Shown here piece by piece: positions 48,612-58,924 of a stretch of 64,000 nucleotides of DNA. Each line of letters begins with the position of its first letter. Position 1 is the stretch's first letter. The position numbers and the translations under genes are program-made. The notes beneath the pieces are model-generated. The model did no database searches and had not been told where the DNA came from. It saw nothing but the letters and a program-made list of their open reading frames with translations. The stretch comes from Halomonas alkaliantarctica (GTDB taxonomy: Bacteria > Pseudomonadota > Gammaproteobacteria > Pseudomonadales > Halomonadaceae): NCBI RefSeq assembly GCF_029854215.1, contig NZ_CP122961.1:1426001-1490000 (forward strand). The letters run 5' to 3'.

Positions 48612-49385
48612 ATGCACACGACATTACAAACGCTATGGCAGGAAACACACGATGGAGAATCAGTACGCCAACGGCTATTTCACGTGCTGCGGCAGTCGAT
48701 TATCCAGATGGTGCTGGCGCCAGGTCAGGCGTTATCGGAAAAGGAGCTTGCCGATACCTTTTCGGTGAGCCGTCAGCCGGTGCGGGAAGCTTTCATAAGG
48801 CTCTCCGAGGCTGGGCTGGTGGAGGTAAAGCCTCAGCGCGGCACCTATGTCGTCAAGATATCCCAGCAGGCGGTGCTTGAGGCGCGCTTTGTCCGTGAGG
48901 CGGTTGAGGTTGCTGTTGTAAGGCTGGCGGCTGATAAAGGCCTTGATCCAGCCGTGCTGACAGATTTGCATGATTTGTTAGCGCGGCAGGGTCGCTGTAT
49001 TGAGCCTAATGATAACGATCGCTTTTACCGCCTTGATGAAGCCTTCCACCGCACGCTTTCACTGGGGGTAGAGCAGCACGCCGCCTGGAAAGTCATTGAA
49101 GAAGTCCGTGCTCAACTTGACCGGGTACGCTATCTCAGTGTGCCCCATAGCACCCCGCTTGAACGGCTGGTGAGTCAGCATGCCAGCATCGTTGCTGCCA
49201 TTGAGGCGCGAGACACCCAGCAAGCTGAAGAAGCGATGTCGCTGCATTTGCGTGAAATTTTGGTCTCTATGCCCGACTTGGTTCGTCGTTTCCCTGCGAT
49301 GTTTGAAGGAAAAGCAGTATTTGAAGGGCAAACAACGTTCGAAGAACCAGAAAACCCAGCTCTGGGGAAGGAGGCGCTCCAATGA
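48612..49385 (+). CDS. GntR-family regulator, FadR/FCD subgroup
   Basis: A 257-aa repressor-type protein. The N-terminal winged helix ([37 protein letters not shown]) is followed by an FCD helical ligand domain with the metal-binding acidic and His residues ([33 protein letters not shown]). The FCD subgroup senses small organic acids, often uronates. Its stop overlaps the ManD start (ATGA), which argues that it controls this operon. Likely effector: mannonate, fructuronate or a related acid (inference). Confidence 0.9.
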   Translation: MHTTLQTLWQETHDGESVRQRLFHVLRQSIIQMVLAPGQALSEKELADTFSVSRQPVREAFIRLSEAGLVEVKPQRGTYVVKISQQAVLEARFVREAVEVAVVRLAADKGLDPAVLTDLHDLLARQGRCIEPNDNDRFYRLDEAFHRTLSLGVEQHAAWKVIEEVRAQLDRVRYLSVPHSTPLERLVSQHASIVAAIEARDTQQAEEAMSLHLREILVSMPDLVRRFPAMFEGKAVFEGQTTFEEPENPALGKEALQ

Positions 49386-50593
49386 AAATTGAGCAGGCTT
49401 ATACCATTGTAACCTCGCCGGGGCGCAATTTTGTGACACTGAAGATTGTGACCGATCAGGGTGAGTACGGCATTGGCGATGCAACGCTCAATGGGCGTGA
49501 AATGGCCGTAGTGGCCTACCTGGAGGAGCATGTGATCCCGACGTTAATCGGGCGCGACCCCCAGCGCATCGAAGATATCTGGCACTACCTATACCGCGGC
49601 GCTTACTGGCGGCGTGGGCCTGTCACCATGAGCGCGATTGCCGCCGTAGACATGGCACTTTGGGACATCAAAGCGAAACTTGCTGGCATGCCGCTGTACC
49701 AATTGTTAGGTGGTAAGAGCCGTGACCGAGTGATGGTGTATGGCCACGCAACGGGTCGCGATATTGAAACGTGCCTGGAAGAGGTCGCCCGTCATGTGGA
49801 GGAGGGCTATAAAGCCGTGCGCGTTCAGGCGGGTGTGCCAGGCATTGCCAGTATTTATGGCGTCGCCAAAAAAGATGGCGAGCCGTATGAGCCAGCTGAT
49901 GCCGAGCTGCCCGCCGAGCACGTTTGGAGTACCAGCAAATACTTAAACCATGTGCCCAAACTGTTTGCCGCCGTGCGTGAACGCTTTGGTGATGATTTGC
50001 ACGTGCTACACGATGTTCATCACCGTCTGACGCCCATTGAGGCTGCCCGTTTAGGCAAAGAAGTTGAGCCCTACCATCTATTTTGGCTCGAAGACTGCGT
50101 ACCGGCTGAGAATCAGGAGGCGTTTGGGCTTATTCGCCAGCACACCACCACGCCGTTGGCGGTAGGCGAAGTCTTTAACAGTCTGTATGACGCCAAAGCG
50201 CTAATTGAAAATCAGTGGATCGACTATATCCGCGCCACCTTAACCCACGCTGGTGGTATTACCCATATGCGCCGCATCGCCGATTTGGCGGGGCTTTACC
50301 ACGTGCGTACCGGCTTCCACGGCCCAACGGATCTTTCGCCGGTTTGCCTGGGTGCGGCGATTCACTTTGACACTTGGGTACCCAATTTCGGCATCCAGGA
50401 GTACATGCCGCATACCAGCGCTACTGACAAGGTGTTCCCCCATGATTATCGCTTTGAGGATGGTCACTTTGTCGTCGGTGAGACTCCGGGGCACGGCGTC
50501 GATATCGATGAGGATTTAGCCAAACAATACCCCTATAAGCGCGCCAGTCTGCCGGTTAACCGGTTGGAAGATGGCACTCTTTGGCACTGGTAA
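49382..50593 (+). CDS. D-mannonate dehydratase family enolase (ManD/RspA type)
   Basis: A 403-aa enolase-superfamily enzyme. The N-terminal capping region (ERIEQ-like [16 protein letters not shown]) precedes a barrel with the mannonate-dehydratase subgroup features. These include [36 protein letters not shown]-like [18 protein letters not shown], and the metal acids (Asp in HDVHHRL, Glu in WLEDC, Glu in VGEVFNS). Members dehydrate D-mannonate and/or D-gluconate to 2-keto-3-deoxygluconate, some with low activity. A UxuA-type mannonate dehydratase lies at the end of the same operon, so this one may act on another sugar acid. Confidence 0.9.
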   Translation: MKIEQAYTIVTSPGRNFVTLKIVTDQGEYGIGDATLNGREMAVVAYLEEHVIPTLIGRDPQRIEDIWHYLYRGAYWRRGPVTMSAIAAVDMALWDIKAKLAGMPLYQLLGGKSRDRVMVYGHATGRDIETCLEEVARHVEEGYKAVRVQAGVPGIASIYGVAKKDGEPYEPADAELPAEHVWSTSKYLNHVPKLFAAVRERFGDDLHVLHDVHHRLTPIEAARLGKEVEPYHLFWLEDCVPAENQEAFGLIRQHTTTPLAVGEVFNSLYDAKALIENQWIDYIRATLTHAGGITHMRRIADLAGLYHVRTGFHGPTDLSPVCLGAAIHFDTWVPNFGIQEYMPHTSATDKVFPHDYRFEDGHFVVGETPGHGVDIDEDLAKQYPYKRASLPVNRLEDGTLWHW

Positions 50594-50607
50594 GGAGTTT
50601 TACGTCA

Positions 50608-51630
50608 ATGAAAGCATTCCAGGTGAAGGCACCTCACGACTTTCAGGTAGCGGATGTTGAGACGCCCAAGGTTGCCGCTGGTGAAGCATTGGTGCGCGTG
50701 GCATTTGCCGGTATCTGCGGCTCGGATATGCATATTATCCATGGCGACAACGCCTTTGTCCGTTTTCCGCGCATCACTGGTCATGAGTTCGCCGGGGTGG
50801 TGGAGGCCGTGGGGGAATGCGTGTTTGGCGTTGCCGTCGGGGATCGCGTGTGCATTGATCCTGTTATCAGCTGTGGTGAGTGCTATCCCTGCCGTATTGG
50901 CCGTCCCAACGTGTGCAGTTCGCTTGAAGTGATCGGCGTGCATCGCGATGGCGGTTTTGAAGAGTTTGTTGCCGTACCCGCCGCTAACGTGCACCACCTA
51001 CCCAAGCATATTGGTCTAGACGCTGCTGCCTTAGTTGAGCCTTACACCATCGCTGCCAACGTGCTTGATCGTATGCAGCCGCACCCGGGTGATCGACTAA
51101 TGATTCTGGGCGCCGGCGTTATTGGTCTGACGATCCTGCAGATGGCCCTGGCCAAGGGGATTGAAGAGGTCATCGTCACTGACGTTATTAACGAGCGATT
51201 AGTCGCTGCAAAACAGCTTGGGGCAACACAGGTATTTAATAGCCGCGAGCAGAATGTGGAAAAACAGGTGCTGGCCTTAACCCAGGGGGAAGGCGTACCG
51301 CTGATTGCTGATGCCGCCTGCGTGCCAGCGCTGTTACCACAAATGCTGCGTTTAGCGTCGCCAGCAGGGCGCATTGGTCTACTGGGCTTTAGCGTTCAGC
51401 CCAGCGAGCTAGTGCAGTTAGAGGTGATTAAGAAAGAGCTGACCCTGGTCGGGTCGCGACTCAACAACCGTAAGTTTCCGGAGGTGCTAAAGCTAATGGC
51501 AAATGGGCAGTTAGATCCGTTGGCGTTAGTCAGCCATCGGTTGCCGCTAAGCGATATGCCCAGCGCCATCGACATGCTTGATCACCGACCAGAAGAGGCC
51601 CGCAAGGTGCTGATTCAAATCAGTGCTTAA
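50608..51630 (+). CDS. Zinc-dependent alcohol dehydrogenase, RspB-like
   Basis: A 340-aa medium-chain dehydrogenase. Catalytic Zn ligands are in AGICGSDMHIIHG and GHEFAG (Cys, His, Glu). The structural Zn cluster is CGECYPCRIGRPNVC, and the Rossmann motif ILGAGVIGLTILQMA follows. RspB-like enzymes accompany RspA/ManD-type dehydratases and probably oxidise a sugar acid such as L-gulonate or D-idonate, but the reaction here is unproven. The ATG at 50608 has AAGGAG 10 bases upstream. It is followed 86 bases later by the TRAP binding protein. Confidence 0.9.
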   Translation: MKAFQVKAPHDFQVADVETPKVAAGEALVRVAFAGICGSDMHIIHGDNAFVRFPRITGHEFAGVVEAVGECVFGVAVGDRVCIDPVISCGECYPCRIGRPNVCSSLEVIGVHRDGGFEEFVAVPAANVHHLPKHIGLDAAALVEPYTIAANVLDRMQPHPGDRLMILGAGVIGLTILQMALAKGIEEVIVTDVINERLVAAKQLGATQVFNSREQNVEKQVLALTQGEGVPLIADAACVPALLPQMLRLASPAGRIGLLGFSVQPSELVQLEVIKKELTLVGSRLNNRKFPEVLKLMANGQLDPLALVSHRLPLSDMPSAIDMLDHRPEEARKVLIQISA

Positions 51631-51715
51631 GAAGGCTAAACCAACCCACGCCAACCCATGCGCAATTAATGGCTGCAATTAACAATTAACAACTTCCGGA
51701 TGCAGGAGAAAGACA

Positions 51716-52684
51716 ATGATTAAACGATTTATCGCCAGCGCTGTTCTTGGGGCTGCCATGCTAGGTAGTCACTCACTAATGGCGGCCGATTTTACTCTGC
51801 GTTTTGGCCATTTAGCCAATGAGCAGAACATTTGGCACCAGGCTGCAGAGAAATTCAAAGAGGAGGTCGAAGCAAACTCTGACGGAAAGATCGAGGTACG
51901 CCTCTACCCCAGTGAGCAGCTTGGCAATGAAATGGACGTGATCAACAGTATCCAGTTAGGTACGGCAGATATGACGATCACCGGTGAAAGCTTACAGAAC
52001 TGGGCGCCGAAAGCAGCGATGATGGCCGTACCTTACGCCTTTCGTGATTCCGAACATCTCCATGCAGTCGTGAATGGTGATATTGGTGCAGAGATTGAAG
52101 CGCAAATCACTGAACGCACTAATCTGGTGCCCCTGGCATGGTTTGAGCGTGGTCCCCGTGAGCTGACTTCCAATCGTCCTATCCGTACGCCTGATGAGCT
52201 GGATGGGCTGCGTCTTCGCGTGCCCAATGTGCCGCTTTTCGTTGATACATGGCAGGCCCTGGGGGCACGTCCAACCCCAATGGCGTTTAGCGAAGTGTTT
52301 ACCGCGCTTCAGCAAAATACTCTGGAAGGTCAGGAGAACCCGCTTAGCCTGATAGAAAGCGCCAGCTTCAATGAGGTGCAGGACTACGTCAACATGACCG
52401 GCCATGTGCGCAGCTGGATCTATGTGGTGATTGGCCGTAATCAGTTGGAAAGTATGCCTGACGAACTTCAGCAGGTGGTGCGAGATGCCGCTCAAACAAT
52501 GCAAGAGTATCAGGCCGAGCTTTTCGTTGATGACCAAGCACGTCTTGAGCAAGCGCTTCAGGAACGTGGTATGGAATTTGTGGAAGTTGACGTCGATGCG
52601 TTCGCAGAGAAAGCTCGCCCCGCCGTGCTCGAGGCTTTAACCGATGAGCAGCGCGAGCTCTTTGATGCTATCCAAGACTTGTAA
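51716..52684 (+). CDS. TRAP transporter periplasmic binding protein (DctP type)
   Basis: A 322-aa periplasmic protein. Signal peptide MIKRFIASAVLGAAMLGSHS-LMA, then ADFTLRFGHLANEQNIWHQAAEKF. DctP family motifs include LYPSEQLGNEMDVINSIQLG, FRDSEHLHAVVNGDIG, the ligand arginine region GLRLRVPNVPLFVDTW and NTLEGQENPLSLIESASFNE. Binds an organic or sugar acid and passes it to DctQM. AGGAGAAAG lies before the ATG. Uronate or mannonate is suggested by the neighbours. Confidence 0.92.
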   Translation: MIKRFIASAVLGAAMLGSHSLMAADFTLRFGHLANEQNIWHQAAEKFKEEVEANSDGKIEVRLYPSEQLGNEMDVINSIQLGTADMTITGESLQNWAPKAAMMAVPYAFRDSEHLHAVVNGDIGAEIEAQITERTNLVPLAWFERGPRELTSNRPIRTPDELDGLRLRVPNVPLFVDTWQALGARPTPMAFSEVFTALQQNTLEGQENPLSLIESASFNEVQDYVNMTGHVRSWIYVVIGRNQLESMPDELQQVVRDAAQTMQEYQAELFVDDQARLEQALQERGMEFVEVDVDAFAEKARPAVLEALTDEQRELFDAIQDL

Positions 52685-52786
52685 GTTCTTGGAAGCGAAT
52701 TTTGAGTGAATGGCTGATGACATTGGGCTGGCGAAATGCTGGCCCAATCTCTGCTGCAATAGCGGCTTGCCCATGAGGATACGGTT

Positions 52787-53365
52787 ATGAGCTCGGATCA
52801 AAAAACGCTTGAAAAGGAAGCGTTAGAGAGTCTGGCTTCAATGTCGGCGGTGCCAAAAATAGAAGGCCCCATCGGGCGCATGATTGGCTGGGTGGATAAG
52901 TGCTTTCTAACCTTGGCCGTGGTAGCGCTGGTGGCGATTGCCGCGACGGTCCTGCTGCAAATTTGTTCGCGGCTTTTCTTGCCGTTTTCGATAGCCTGGA
53001 CGGAAGAACTCTCGCGTTATCTATTTATTTATATGGTAGCGCTCTCCGTTGGAGTGGTGTTGCGTCAGAACCGCAACATCAGCGTTGAGCTTTTCCATCA
53101 CCTGCTGGGGCCGCGCGTACAGGCGGCGGTTCAAGCGTTGCTTTGTGCGCTAATTGGCTTATTTGCCTTTTTGGTGCTGCCTTATGCTTGGCAGTATGCG
53201 CAAAACGGCACTTGGCAAACCTCGCCAACGCTGCATGTTCCCATGCTGTATATCTTTTTCTCAACGGTAGTCACCTTTGCGCTTATTCTGGTTTACAGCT
53301 TGCTGGGGTGTCTTGAGGGAATTATCGCAATGTGTCGCTCCTCTGCCTCCCTTCAGGAGTCGTAA
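52787..53365 (+). CDS. TRAP transporter small permease (DctQ type)
   Basis: A 192-aa protein with four membrane helices (about 47-180): VDKCFLTLAVVALVAIAATVLLQ, WTEELSRYLFIYMVALSVGVVLRQNRNISVELF, then two further helices. The EELSRYLF...RxxxHIxVE-like motif is typical of DctQ. It scaffolds DctM in the sodium-driven TRAP complex. The 102-base gap after dctP holds no gene. It is followed directly by dctM (two-base gap). Confidence 0.9.
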   Translation: MSSDQKTLEKEALESLASMSAVPKIEGPIGRMIGWVDKCFLTLAVVALVAIAATVLLQICSRLFLPFSIAWTEELSRYLFIYMVALSVGVVLRQNRNISVELFHHLLGPRVQAAVQALLCALIGLFAFLVLPYAWQYAQNGTWQTSPTLHVPMLYIFFSTVVTFALILVYSLLGCLEGIIAMCRSSASLQES

Positions 53366-53367
53366 GC

Positions 53368-54648
53368 ATGGAAGTTATTATCCTGTTTGGCGTTTTTTTA
53401 ATACTGCTCACGGTGGGTATGCCCATTGCGTTCGCATTGGGGTTAGCCTCGCTCTCTTATCTTCTGCTTGAAGGCATTTCATTAACCATCGTGCCGCAGC
53501 GCATGTATGCCGGTATCGACACCTTTGTGCTGCTATGTATTCCCGGCTTTGTGTTGGCCGGCAATTTAATGAACGTAGGCAATATCACTGATCATATTGT
53601 GCGTTTCTCAAACGCTCTGTTAGGCCACATTCGCGGCGGTCTTGGCTTGGCCAATGTGGCAGGATCGATGATTTTCGGTGGTATCTCCGGCACGGCCGTT
53701 GCTGATTCAGCCAGCATCGGTTCGGTGATGATTCCGGGGATGGCGCGCTCGGGTTATGACAAGCCGTTTGCCGCGGCGGTCACCGCTGCCTCGTCGACTG
53801 TTGGGCCAATTATACCGCCCAGCGTGCCGATGATTATCGCCGGTTCGCTTAGCGGTATTTCGGTTGGGCGTATGTTTCTGGCCGGCGCAGTCCCGGGGCT
53901 ACTAATGGGCCTCGCCATGATGATTACGGTGTATATTCTGGCCGTTAGGCGTGGTTATCCCAAAGAGCAGCGGGTACCTTTTTTTCAGTTGCTTCGCGAA
54001 GCCAAAACGGCCTTCTGGGCACTGCTGATGACCGTGATTATTCTCTACGGCATTATTGGCGGGTTCTTTACCCCCACCGAAGCGTCTATTGTGGCTTGTC
54101 TCTATGCCTTGGTTGTCGGCATGTATGTGTATAAAGGCCTGTCGTGGAAAAAACTCCCGGCGATTTTGTCAGACACTGTATTAACCTCTTCAGCACTGCT
54201 GCTGATGGTAGGGTTAGCCAACCTGTTTGGCTGGATACTCACCAGCGAACAAATTCCCCAGATGATCGCTGCGCTTATTCTCTCCATCAGCGATAACCCG
54301 CTAATTGTTTTACTTATTCTTAACCTGATTCTGCTATTTGTCGGCGCTTTTATGGAAACTATCGCCGCGCTGATTATTCTTTTCCCCGCCTTGGTGGGAG
54401 TGGCGACTGGCGTGGGTGTCGATCCGGTTCACTTTGCGGTCATCGCGGTGTTGAACCTGATGATTGGGCTGACAACACCACCGGTGGGGGTGTGCCTATT
54501 CGTAGTGGCAGGGATAGGCAAACTACCCATGTTGACGGTGGCTAAAGCCATCGTGCCTTTTTTGCTGTGCAACTTGGCGGTGCTGTTGTTGGTGACCTAT
54601 GTCCCCGCGATTTCGCTTTGGCTGCCTAACTTGCTAATGGGAGAGTAA
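53368..54648 (+). CDS. TRAP transporter large permease (DctM type)
   Basis: A 426-aa inner-membrane transport subunit with about 12 helices. It shows the DctM signatures LGHIRGGLGLANVAGSMIFGGISGTAVADSA split by the re-entrant hairpin, AAVTAASSTVGPIIPPSVPMI, and the C-terminal GLTTPPVGVCLFVVAGI. It couples Na+ entry to uptake of the acid bound by DctP. The start ATG at 53368 has AGGAG eight bases ahead. It ends three bases before the dehydrogenase gene. Confidence 0.93.
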   Translation: MEVIILFGVFLILLTVGMPIAFALGLASLSYLLLEGISLTIVPQRMYAGIDTFVLLCIPGFVLAGNLMNVGNITDHIVRFSNALLGHIRGGLGLANVAGSMIFGGISGTAVADSASIGSVMIPGMARSGYDKPFAAAVTAASSTVGPIIPPSVPMIIAGSLSGISVGRMFLAGAVPGLLMGLAMMITVYILAVRRGYPKEQRVPFFQLLREAKTAFWALLMTVIILYGIIGGFFTPTEASIVACLYALVVGMYVYKGLSWKKLPAILSDTVLTSSALLLMVGLANLFGWILTSEQIPQMIAALILSISDNPLIVLLILNLILLFVGAFMETIAALIILFPALVGVATGVGVDPVHFAVIAVLNLMIGLTTPPVGVCLFVVAGIGKLPMLTVAKAIVPFLLCNLAVLLLVTYVPAISLWLPNLLMGE

Positions 54649-54651
54649 TTA

Positions 54652-56124
54652 ATGATAGCTCCACAGTGTATTGAAGCAATGCCAAAAAGCGGTCGGATCG
54701 GGGTTGTCCATCTGGGATTAGGCGCTTTTCACCGCGCTCACCAAGCGGTCTATTTAGAGCGATATCGCCAACGCAGTGGCGATGGTGAGTGGGGCGTCTG
54801 CAGCGCGAATTTACGCTCTAGCGTTGGCTTAGTCGACGGCTTAAGAGCGGCTGGGCATCGTTACCATGTAGCGGAGTACGCCGATCGCGAAAGCATAACG
54901 CTACGTGAAATTGGTGTTATTGAGGAGACGCTATTCTCGGGGCGTGATGGTGCTGGTAATTGGAGCCGAGATCGAGAGGCATTACTGAAACGAATGGCGT
55001 CTGAGGATACCCATATCGTTACGTTAACAGTTACCGAGAAGGGTTACTTTTTAAACCCTGCCAGCGGCGAGTTAAGAGACGATCATACGATGATTATCGG
55101 CGATATTGCATCGCCCCAACAGCCGCGTACCGCCCCAGGGCTATTGGTGGAAGCGTTAGCACGGCGGCGCGAGGCTGGCATTGCCCCCTTTACCGTGCTC
55201 TCTTGCGACAATATGCCGGAAAACGGTAAGCGAACACGTCAAGCGGTGGTGCAACTGGCCGAGCATCAAAATGCAGAATTGGCCAGTTGGATCTCCAGTA
55301 AGGTGGCTTTCCCCAGTAGTATGGTTGACCGCATTGTGCCTGCGATGACCGACGCCGACTTTGAGCGCTTGGCGGCGCTGGGCGTTACCGATCCAAACGC
55401 CGTGGTATGCGAAGCGTTCACGCAGTGGGTGGTCGAAGATAATTTCCCAATGGGGCGACCCGACTGGGAAGCCGAGGGCGTTGAGATGGTTGCCGATGTG
55501 GCGCCATTTGAAACCATGAAACTGCGTATGCTCAATGGCAGCCACTCCTTGCTTGCCTATCTTGGCGCTCTTGCCGGTATCGAAACGGTTTTTGAAGGTG
55601 TCAATCACGACGAACTTCGTGAGCTATTGCGCCGCTATATGCTTGAAGAGGCGGCTCCTACACTTGAGATGCCCGAGGGAATCGATTTAGACGCTTATGC
55701 TGACTCGCTGCTGGCACGCTTTGCCAATGACAGCTTGCGCCATCGCCTGCAGCAAATCGCGATGGATGGCAGCCAAAAACTCCCGCAACGCTGGCTTTCT
55801 GGTGCGCTGGAACGCAGCGCCGCTGGTCAATCATCGCCCTGTGTGGCGTTGGGGATGGCGGCTTGGATTCGCTATACCGCTGGTCAAGACCTACAAGGCA
55901 ATAGTTACCCTGTGGATGATCCGCTAGCCAAGCGCTTTGCAGAATTAAACCAAGTGTATGGTAGCGATCCCAGCGCGCTAGTAGCGGCCTATATAGCCAT
56001 GGCCGATGTGGTGCCGAGTGAACTGGCAGCGGATAAGAAATTTGTCCAGGACGTGCTGGCCGCGTATCAGACGTTGACCCAAGACGGATTGGATGGGGCG
56101 CTTGCTGCGCTTGAGCGCCACTAA
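54652..56124 (+). CDS. uxuB: Mannitol dehydrogenase family protein, D-mannonate oxidoreductase/fructuronate reductase type
   Basis: A 490-aa polyol-specific long-chain dehydrogenase. The N-terminal VHLGLGAFHRAHQAVY signature, VTLTVTEKGYFLNP, LSCDNMPENGKRTRQAVV, KVAFPSSMVDRIVPAM and MKLRMLNGSHSLLAYLG (catalytic Lys with Asn/His) match the UxuB/mannitol dehydrogenase family. Length equals UxuB (about 486 aa). It links D-fructuronate and D-mannonate using NAD(H). Its position before uxuA makes fructuronate reductase the likeliest role. Confidence 0.9.
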   Translation: MIAPQCIEAMPKSGRIGVVHLGLGAFHRAHQAVYLERYRQRSGDGEWGVCSANLRSSVGLVDGLRAAGHRYHVAEYADRESITLREIGVIEETLFSGRDGAGNWSRDREALLKRMASEDTHIVTLTVTEKGYFLNPASGELRDDHTMIIGDIASPQQPRTAPGLLVEALARRREAGIAPFTVLSCDNMPENGKRTRQAVVQLAEHQNAELASWISSKVAFPSSMVDRIVPAMTDADFERLAALGVTDPNAVVCEAFTQWVVEDNFPMGRPDWEAEGVEMVADVAPFETMKLRMLNGSHSLLAYLGALAGIETVFEGVNHDELRELLRRYMLEEAAPTLEMPEGIDLDAYADSLLARFANDSLRHRLQQIAMDGSQKLPQRWLSGALERSAAGQSSPCVALGMAAWIRYTAGQDLQGNSYPVDDPLAKRFAELNQVYGSDPSALVAAYIAMADVVPSELAADKKFVQDVLAAYQTLTQDGLDGALAALERH

Positions 56125-56139
56125 TAAAAGGAGATCACC

Positions 56140-57318
56140 ATGGAGCATACCTGGCGCTGGTTCGGCCCTAATGATGCTATTCGCCTGGAAGAAATTCGCC
56201 AGACAGGCGCCACCGGTATCGTCACGGCCCTGCATGAGGTGCCTAATGATCAGGTTTGGCCGGTTGAGGCGATCCGTGAGCGCCAGCAGATGATCGAAGC
56301 GGCTGGTCTAAAATGGTCGGTGGTGGAAAGTGTGCCGGTACATGAGTCGATCAAAAAAGGTTTGCCCGAACGGGATTCGCTGATTGCCACCTACTGCCAG
56401 ACACTGCGCAACCTAGCGGCCTGCGGTATCGACACCGTTTGCTACAACTTTATGCCGGTGCTGGACTGGACGCGTACTGATCTGACCTACGAGCTGCCTG
56501 ATGGCGCCTTGGCGCTGCGCTTTGATCAGGTGGCGTTTGCCGCCTTTGATCTTTATCTGCTTCAGCGGCCAGAGGCTGAGAAAGAGTACAGCGCCGAGGA
56601 GAAGGCCCAGGCGTGCCGCTATCTGGACGCGTTAGATAGCGCAGAACGCGACAAATTAGTCAATACGCTGATTGCTGGGCTACCGGGTGCCGAAGAGCAC
56701 TACACTCTTGAGCAGTTTCGCGCTGTATTGGCAGAGTACGCTGATATTGATGCCGCTCGGCTGCGAGAAAACCTTGGCTACTTTCTGCAGGCGGTGATTC
56801 CGGTGGCGGAAGAAGTGGGCATCCGTATGGCCATCCACCCGGATGATCCTCCGCGACCGCTACTGGGTCTGCCCCGGGTTGTCTCGACGCGCGAGGATGC
56901 TCAGTGGATTGTTAATCGCGTATCCAGCCCAGCCAATGGATTAACGCTTTGCACGGGCTCTTACGGTGTTCGTGAAGACAATGATTTGGTGGCTATGACT
57001 CGCCACTTTGCCCCGCATATTCACTTTATTCATTTGCGCGCCACCCAGCGTGAAGCGGATGTGCTCTCGTTTCACGAGGCGCCTCACTTGGCAGGTGATG
57101 TGGACATGGTAGGTGTTATTAAAGTGCTGGTTGAAGAGGAGCGGAGACGCCAAAGAGAGGGAGGGGCACGTTTACCGCTGCGCCCTGATCACGGCCACCA
57201 GCTTCTTGATGATCAACAGCGCAATACGGCACCTGGCTATCCGCTTTACGGCCGTATGCGCGGACTTGCCGAACTACGCGGTGTGGAGCTTGCGGTGCGG
57301 CAGCTCACTGCTCGATAA
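56140..57318 (+). CDS. uxuA: D-mannonate dehydratase (UxuA)
   Basis: A 392-aa xylose-isomerase-fold enzyme that dehydrates D-mannonate to 2-keto-3-deoxygluconate. It shows [58 protein letters not shown], the metal site in [14 protein letters not shown] and [13 protein letters not shown], and the C-terminal [12 protein letters not shown] plus [16 protein letters not shown]. Length matches E. coli UxuA (394). AAAAGGAGATC precedes the ATG. It ends the operon and is followed by a terminator. Confidence 0.96.
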   Translation: MEHTWRWFGPNDAIRLEEIRQTGATGIVTALHEVPNDQVWPVEAIRERQQMIEAAGLKWSVVESVPVHESIKKGLPERDSLIATYCQTLRNLAACGIDTVCYNFMPVLDWTRTDLTYELPDGALALRFDQVAFAAFDLYLLQRPEAEKEYSAEEKAQACRYLDALDSAERDKLVNTLIAGLPGAEEHYTLEQFRAVLAEYADIDAARLRENLGYFLQAVIPVAEEVGIRMAIHPDDPPRPLLGLPRVVSTREDAQWIVNRVSSPANGLTLCTGSYGVREDNDLVAMTRHFAPHIHFIHLRATQREADVLSFHEAPHLAGDVDMVGVIKVLVEEERRRQREGGARLPLRPDHGHQLLDDQQRNTAPGYPLYGRMRGLAELRGVELAVRQLTAR

Positions 57319-57355
57319 CCATTACCCTTCAACCTACATTACTCCTCAATATAGA

Positions 57356-57394
57356 AAAGCCCCGCTGATTAAGGCATCAGCAGGGCTTTTTTTG
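57356..57394 (+). terminator. Intrinsic terminator of the mannonate operon
   Basis: AAAGCCC-C-GCTGAT / ATCAGC-A-GGGCTTT with one mismatch, a TAAGGC loop and a run of seven T. It also faces the convergent symporter gene that ends at 57412. Confidence 0.92.
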
Positions 57395-57411
57395 GCGCTA
57401 GTGGCTAACGA

Positions 57412-58911
57412 TTAGCGAGCAGTCGAGGTCGATTCAGCGCCGGTGAGCGTCGGTTCGGGTACTTGCTCCATGCGCTGGCGCTCTTGATCGAGAATCGCCA
57501 GTGCCTGGGCAGACGTCACGCGTGAGGCAGGCGTTACTAGACTAACAACCACACCCGCTACCAGGGCTACTAATACGGCAGGAATGCTTGGGTTGCCCCA
57601 GAAGGCGGTCCAATCGCTATTGGCGATAATGGTTAATGAGGTCACCGATGCGCAAATTAGCGTCGCAATAGCGCCCTGCCAGTTGTAGCGGGGCCAGAAG
57701 CGGCCCAGCATGGCGCTCACAAACAGGCCTGAAAGAATCGTCGAGATCATACGGGTGATGTAAGTGATGACATTATCCGAGGCCAGCGCGAACAGCAGCG
57801 CCAGGCCAATGGTTGCCACTAGTGCAATACGCGAGAAGCGCACTACATTTCGCGCTGAGGGCGTGTGGCCCGTGGCCAGCACATACAGATCGCGAATCAG
57901 CGTGGAAACCCCGGCAATGGCATCGGAACTGGCGCTCGACATCGTGGCGGAGAGGCCCGCGACTAATAGCAATAATCCCAACCCAAGTGGCATGATCTCA
58001 GTGGCCAGAAAGGGGAAGGCGTAGTTGCTATTATCGAGCCCAGGATTAAGAGCATGGGTGGCCATACCAATAATGGCGGGAATGATCGAGAAGCCGAGAT
58101 AGAGAACGCCGGTGATTAAGAATGAACGGCGTACCGAACCAACCGATGCACCAGAGTAAATCCGTTGTCGGAAAGAAGGTGTTGCAAGTACGCCAATGGC
58201 AATAACCGCTGCCAATGATAGCGCTGGTAACGCGCCAATTTGACCAATACCTAGAAAGCTAGTGGCGCCCGCATCCATGCCTGCGGTAAGGCCAGAGAAG
58301 CCGCCAACTTCCACTAGCGCCAGGATCGCCATCAAAATAAAGCCTGCGAACAGCACGACCGCTTGAATGGTGTCGGTCCAGATGACTGCAAAATATCCCC
58401 CCACCACGCAGTAAATGCCGAAGCCTAACGCTACCAGAATGCGCGCAGTGGTTAGATCAATGCCCGCCATCCAGGAGAGATAGAGACCACCGCCAAGGAT
58501 ATGCGCGCCCAGCCAGCCTATACAGGCAATATAGATAAGCAGCGCGACCACATTACGTACCAGCCGATTCGCGCCGACGTAGTAGGCGAGTTCCTCACTC
58601 ATGGTCATAAAACGAAACTTACGTACCGGGGCAAAACAGACCGCGAGCAGTAAAATGCCCACGGCCCCGCCCAGCCCGTATAAAGCACCGGCCCAACCGT
58701 TGGCGTAACCGAACCCAACGGCGCCCATGCTGGAGCCGGTTCCCACCATGGTCGCCACCGTGGTGCCCACGGTAAGAAATAGCGGCACGCTTCGGCCACC
58801 GAGTAGGAAGTCGTCGCCGCTGCCGCGTTTATGCCTTGAAACCCACCCGCCAAACGCGATCATGGCGATGATGTAGAGCACAAAGGTGATAAGGAATATT
58901 TGACTGTTCAT
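57412..58911 (-). CDS. Sodium:solute symporter (SSS family)
   Basis: A 499-aa secondary transporter with about 13 helices. It has SSS features: GGWVSRHKRGSGDDFLLGGRSVPLFL, GTGSSMGAVGFGYANGW, VGGYFAVIWTDTIQAVVLFAG and GLSATMSSASSDAIAGVSTLIRDLY, which carries sodium-site Ser/Thr residues. Related proteins carry amino acids, proline or N-acyl compounds. It follows the RidA and D-aminoacylase genes on the same strand after 157 bases that contain hairpins, so it probably imports the substrate of those enzymes. Confidence 0.92.
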   Translation of the reverse strand: MNSQIFLITFVLYIIAMIAFGGWVSRHKRGSGDDFLLGGRSVPLFLTVGTTVATMVGTGSSMGAVGFGYANGWAGALYGLGGAVGILLLAVCFAPVRKFRFMTMSEELAYYVGANRLVRNVVALLIYIACIGWLGAHILGGGLYLSWMAGIDLTTARILVALGFGIYCVVGGYFAVIWTDTIQAVVLFAGFILMAILALVEVGGFSGLTAGMDAGATSFLGIGQIGALPALSLAAVIAIGVLATPSFRQRIYSGASVGSVRRSFLITGVLYLGFSIIPAIIGMATHALNPGLDNSNYAFPFLATEIMPLGLGLLLLVAGLSATMSSASSDAIAGVSTLIRDLYVLATGHTPSARNVVRFSRIALVATIGLALLFALASDNVITYITRMISTILSGLFVSAMLGRFWPRYNWQGAIATLICASVTSLTIIANSDWTAFWGNPSIPAVLVALVAGVVVSLVTPASRVTSAQALAILDQERQRMEQVPEPTLTGAESTSTAR

Positions 58912-58924
58912 GTTAACCTCTTAT

